64,000 nt of DNA. Origin: Sinorhizobium alkalisoli (GTDB lineage Bacteria > Pseudomonadota > Alphaproteobacteria > Rhizobiales > Rhizobiaceae). The notes under the pieces are model-generated. The model had not been told where the DNA came from. It did not search any database and saw only the letters and a list, made by a program, of their open reading frames with translations. The translations under genes were made by a program, and so were the position numbers. Below are positions 61,352 to 64,000 of this stretch, piece after piece; positions within the stretch are counted from its first letter, which is position 1; each line of letters opens with the position of its first letter. The stretch covers positions 558,001 through 622,000 of the forward strand of contig NZ_CP034910.1 of assembly GCF_008932245.1 (NCBI RefSeq), in the 5' to 3' direction.

Positions 61352-62236
61352 ATGAAGCGTTCAGATATTCCTTCCCTCGATGATCTGCGTGCCTTTGAGG
61401 TCGTTGCGCGCCTGGGTTCCGTGCGTGCGGCCGCGTCTGAGTTGAACTTGACGCACGGAGCGGTCAGCCGGCGCGTTTCGAAACTTTCCGAACACCTCGA
61501 TATCCGTTTGCTGGAACCCGATGGGCGCGGCCTAAGGCTGACGGGAGAGGGCACGCGCCTCGCGCAGGCGACGACGAATGCGCTGGCGCTCGTTGCGTCA
61601 GCGCTGGAGGATATTCGCAAAGTCGACGTGTCACCGCCGATCGTCGTTTCCTGCGAGCGGTCGGTCGCCATGCGCTGGCTGATCCCGCGGCTCTCGGAGT
61701 TCCAGGATCGCCATCCCGAGATCGACCTTCACCTTTCCGTGGGTGGTGGGGGCTTCGATTTTGCGCGCGATCGTATCACGCTCGCGATCCGCAGGCTGGA
61801 TTTCGCGATCGATACGAGCTGGCATGTCGAACGGTTGATCGAAGAGCAAGTCGGTCCCGTCATGCACCCCGCCATGACGGATCGGTTCGCGGCCGGTGAT
61901 TATATCGCGCTTGCAGCAAAGACCCGGCCGGATGGCTGGCAGAAGTGGTCCGCCGCCCAGCCGGACGCACCGAAGCCGCGCTCGACGCGCTTTCTTGACC
62001 ATCATTTTCTGATGGCGGAGGCCGCAGCCGGCGGTCTGGGTGTGGCCATGTGCCCAAAGATCATTGCCATCGACGACATCCGCAAAGGCCGCCTCACTGC
62101 GCCACTCGGCTTTCAGCCTGATGGCTCACATTACGGCATCATTCGTTCGGCGCTGGCGAAGAAGACGGCTGGGGTCGAGCAATTCGTGTCTTGGCTTCGC
62201 GCGACCATTCAAGAAGATTTCAATGCGGCGTCTTGA
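61352..62236 (+). CDS. LysR-family regulator
   Basis: 294 aa: LysR HTH in SVRAAASELNLTHGAVSRRVSKL and a GcvA-like effector domain. It is divergent from the DUF1537-PdxA2 operon and is its likely regulator. No Shine-Dalgarno is visible ahead of the ATG because the palindrome occupies that space, so the message may be leaderless or weakly translated. The frame is open to 61247 but that part overlaps the kinase gene. Confidence 0.88.
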   Translation: MKRSDIPSLDDLRAFEVVARLGSVRAAASELNLTHGAVSRRVSKLSEHLDIRLLEPDGRGLRLTGEGTRLAQATTNALALVASALEDIRKVDVSPPIVVSCERSVAMRWLIPRLSEFQDRHPEIDLHLSVGGGGFDFARDRITLAIRRLDFAIDTSWHVERLIEEQVGPVMHPAMTDRFAAGDYIALAAKTRPDGWQKWSAAQPDAPKPRSTRFLDHHFLMAEAAAGGLGVAMCPKIIAIDDIRKGRLTAPLGFQPDGSHYGIIRSALAKKTAGVEQFVSWLRATIQEDFNAAS

Positions 62237-62368
62237 CCGGCGTTGCGGGCTCATCGATCAAGATTGGTCCAGGTCGCGCAAAGAAGTCCTTTTCAGTTTA
62301 AGAGGCCATTCCTGACGGAGACGTGACGACGCAACAACACCTTTCCATACAAGATCGCTGTCAGCTGC

Positions 62369-63037
62369 TCACGTAACCGGGCCAAGTATATTTGCTCTCG
62401 CTTCGACAATGTGGTCGTACATCTTTCGCTCGGCTTCTCTGCTGTCCCGATCGTTGATCGCGTCAAGAATGGTCTGATGCTTGGCGATGTAGGCCTGCAT
62501 GCGCTCAGGGGTCAGTGAATGCTCTTTCATTTTTCCCCAGAGATTTCCCGTCCGCACGGCGTGAATGCCTTCATAGAGCGAGGCGAGAAGACCATTGCGG
62601 GCGGCTGCGACGATGATGCGGTGAAAGACAGCATCCCATTTCTCGAATTCGGCCAGGCTTTCCGCCGCGCTGCCCCGATCGATCGATTTCTGCATCTCAT
62701 CGATCTCCTGCCTCGTCGCCCGCAATGCCGCCAAGGCGGCGATCTTGGGTTCTATTATAAGCCGAGCTTCGAAAACCTCCGCCGGATAGGTGCGCAAGGT
62801 GTCTCCCGCACTGCTTGGCGTTCGGCGAAGGGCCGCCGAGCTTACGCCGCTGCCGGCGATAAACGTTCCCCTGCCGACATGCCTGATAAGCCGACCTTCC
62901 TTCTCCAGCGAAGCGAGCATCCGTCGAAGTGCGGTACGGGGAAGCCCGAGTTTCAGCGCCAGGTCGCGCTCAGGAGGCAAGCGATCGCCGGGTTCCAGAC
63001 CTTCCGCCTCGATGAAGTCTTTCAATACGACGCTCAT
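62369..63037 (-). CDS. GntR-family regulator (FadR type)
   Basis: 222 aa: N-terminal winged HTH (PPERDLALKLGLPRTALRRMLASLE) and an all-helical FCD domain with DAVFHRIIVAAARN and the metal-ligand histidine spacing. GGAGAGGGCTC precedes the ATG at 63037. It is divergent from the ABC transporter gene across 228 A+T-rich bases holding several ATTGATC/GACCAAT-like half-sites, so it probably represses that transporter. Confidence 0.87.
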   Translation of the reverse strand: MSVVLKDFIEAEGLEPGDRLPPERDLALKLGLPRTALRRMLASLEKEGRLIRHVGRGTFIAGSGVSSAALRRTPSSAGDTLRTYPAEVFEARLIIEPKIAALAALRATRQEIDEMQKSIDRGSAAESLAEFEKWDAVFHRIIVAAARNGLLASLYEGIHAVRTGNLWGKMKEHSLTPERMQAYIAKHQTILDAINDRDSREAERKMYDHIVEARANILGPVT

Positions 63038-63265
63038 GAGCCCTCTCCAAAATAATTGTCGCAACCAAATTGATCTATATTGACACCAATAGCAAGACCA
63101 ATCTTATATTGATCGCGTGTTAAGCGCTGATTGGTAGCGAATGGCGCTGACCCACAGGGAATGCGTGCTGAGCACTGCTGGCAGAACTATCGTCGGATGG
63201 CAGCACGCAGAGAGCAGCGACTAAGATCGCAACGTGACGGCTCCGTTGAAATGGGAGGAATCTCA

Positions 63266-64000
63266 ATGGCCGCTAGAACAGAGGCTGTTTCTGGACACGA
63301 AGCAGCGCTTTCGGTGCGTGGCCTGACGGTCGACCTGCCGAAAGGTATGGAACGGGCCCATGCCGTCGAGAACATTTCGTTTGATCTCAAGCGGGGTCAG
63401 ATCCTCTGTATCATTGGCGAGTCCGGTTCGGGCAAGTCGGTTACGGCAAACACGATCATGGGGCTCTTGCCGAAGCTGATCCCCGTCTCGTCCGGTGCCA
63501 TTCATCTTGACGGCACTGCCATCATCGGCGCATCGCCGAAGACGCTGCGGGATCTGCGCGGTCGTGTCGTCTCGATGATTTTCCAGGATCCGCTCTCGGC
63601 GCTCAACCCGTTGATGACGGTTGGCGAGCAGATCACCGAAGTCCTGATGGCGCATGGTGTGGGCACGAAGGCGTCGCGGCGTGACCGTGCGATCGAACTG
63701 CTGACCGAAGTCGGGCTGCCCGATCCGGAGCTCATGTACTACCAGTACCCGTTCCGGCTGTCGGGCGGGCAACGCCAGCGTGTGATGATCGCCATGGCGC
63801 TCGCCCTCGAACCTGCGGTCCTGATCGCGGACGAACCAACCACAGCGCTCGACGTCACCACGCAGGCGCAGATCCTCAAGCTGATCCGTGACATTCAGCG
63901 CCGAAAGGGCATGAGCGTCATGTTCATCACCCACGACTTCGGTGTCGTGGCCGAGATCGCCGACAGTGTCGTGGTCATGGAGAAGGGTCGCATCGTCGAA
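63266..64000 (+). CDS. Peptide/nickel-type ABC transporter ATP-binding protein (partial)
   Basis: First 245 residues of an ABC ATPase of the oligopeptide/dipeptide (Opp/Dpp) class; the gene runs off the window. Walker [10 protein letters not shown]-loop [11 protein letters not shown], signature LSGGQRQRV, Walker [26 protein letters not shown] precedes the ATG at 63266; an in-frame ATG at 63251 is less well placed. A second ATPase domain or gene and the permeases should follow. Substrate unknown; divergent from the FadR-type gene. Confidence 0.9.
   Translation, partial: MAARTEAVSGHEAALSVRGLTVDLPKGMERAHAVENISFDLKRGQILCIIGESGSGKSVTANTIMGLLPKLIPVSSGAIHLDGTAIIGASPKTLRDLRGRVVSMIFQDPLSALNPLMTVGEQITEVLMAHGVGTKASRRDRAIELLTEVGLPDPELMYYQYPFRLSGGQRQRVMIAMALALEPAVLIADEPTTALDVTTQAQILKLIRDIQRRKGMSVMFITHDFGVVAEIADSVVVMEKGRIVE

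Noticed and set aside
1..64000. CRISPR arrays, tRNA or rRNA genes, intact transposases
   Set aside because: No regularly spaced repeats, no cloverleaf or rRNA-like stretches and no transposase-like product were seen in any frame inspected.

Overview
The window reads as an accessory replicon (megaplasmid or chromid) of a Sinorhizobium/Ensifer-type rhizobium. The reasons are high GC, alphaproteobacterial protein families throughout, a hydroxyectoine/ectoine utilisation operon, a second nuo-type complex I cluster, and four copies of an intergenic palindrome of the kind known from rhizobia (RIME-like). There is no rRNA, tRNA, CRISPR array or intact insertion sequence. The genus call is inference from gene content.

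Layout. 0-4.2 kb: eutBCDE, breakdown of hydroxyectoine and ectoine. 4.4-11 kb: small secreted proteins, a LysM protein, a channel-like membrane protein, and a PQQ-dependent membrane glucose dehydrogenase with an unusual Pro/Ala-rich insertion. 11.4-21 kb: an incomplete complex I cluster, nuoABCDEFG on the plus strand with nuoH, nuoI and a CBS-domain gene inverted behind it; nuoJKLMN are absent. RIME-like palindromes sit in three of its junctions. 21-30 kb: two minus-strand envelope operons, DUF3302-HlyD-MscS and PpiC-HupE-unknown-DUF3604. 30-35.5 kb: a TolB/TPR regulator-like protein, a DUF2092 operon with a DUF900 lipoprotein hydrolase, and an outer-membrane-like protein. 35.7-37 kb: an arsR-SRPBCC-GFA operon behind a striking double palindromic operator. 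37.3-43.7 kb: a two-subunit molybdenum hydroxylase, a frameshifted DUF1624 remnant, and a Zn/Cd/Pb-type P1B ATPase with its MerR regulator and a classic 19-bp-spacer MerR promoter.

44-58.3 kb is the most unusual part. It holds a second EutB/EutC-like enzyme pair, then a duplicated and partly inverted set of genes: APH-fold kinase, class III aminotransferase-fold enzyme of the phospho-lyase type, HAD type II hydrolase, GNAT and Lrp/AsnC regulator, with a tartrate/malate-type dehydrogenase and a GntR regulator. The kinase plus phospholyase-like pairing is the logic known for hydroxylysine and ethanolamine breakdown (phosphorylate the alcohol, then eliminate phosphate and ammonia). I infer an undescribed amino-alcohol or hydroxy-amino-acid catabolic system. 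Duplicate copies of a GNAT/HAD divergent unit have decayed in opposite ways at the two ends.

58.4-64 kb: a DUF1537 kinase, PdxA2 and TIM-barrel operon (four-carbon acid sugar catabolism, D-threonate-like) with a divergent LysR gene, then a FadR-type GntR gene divergent from a peptide-type ABC transporter that runs off the window end.
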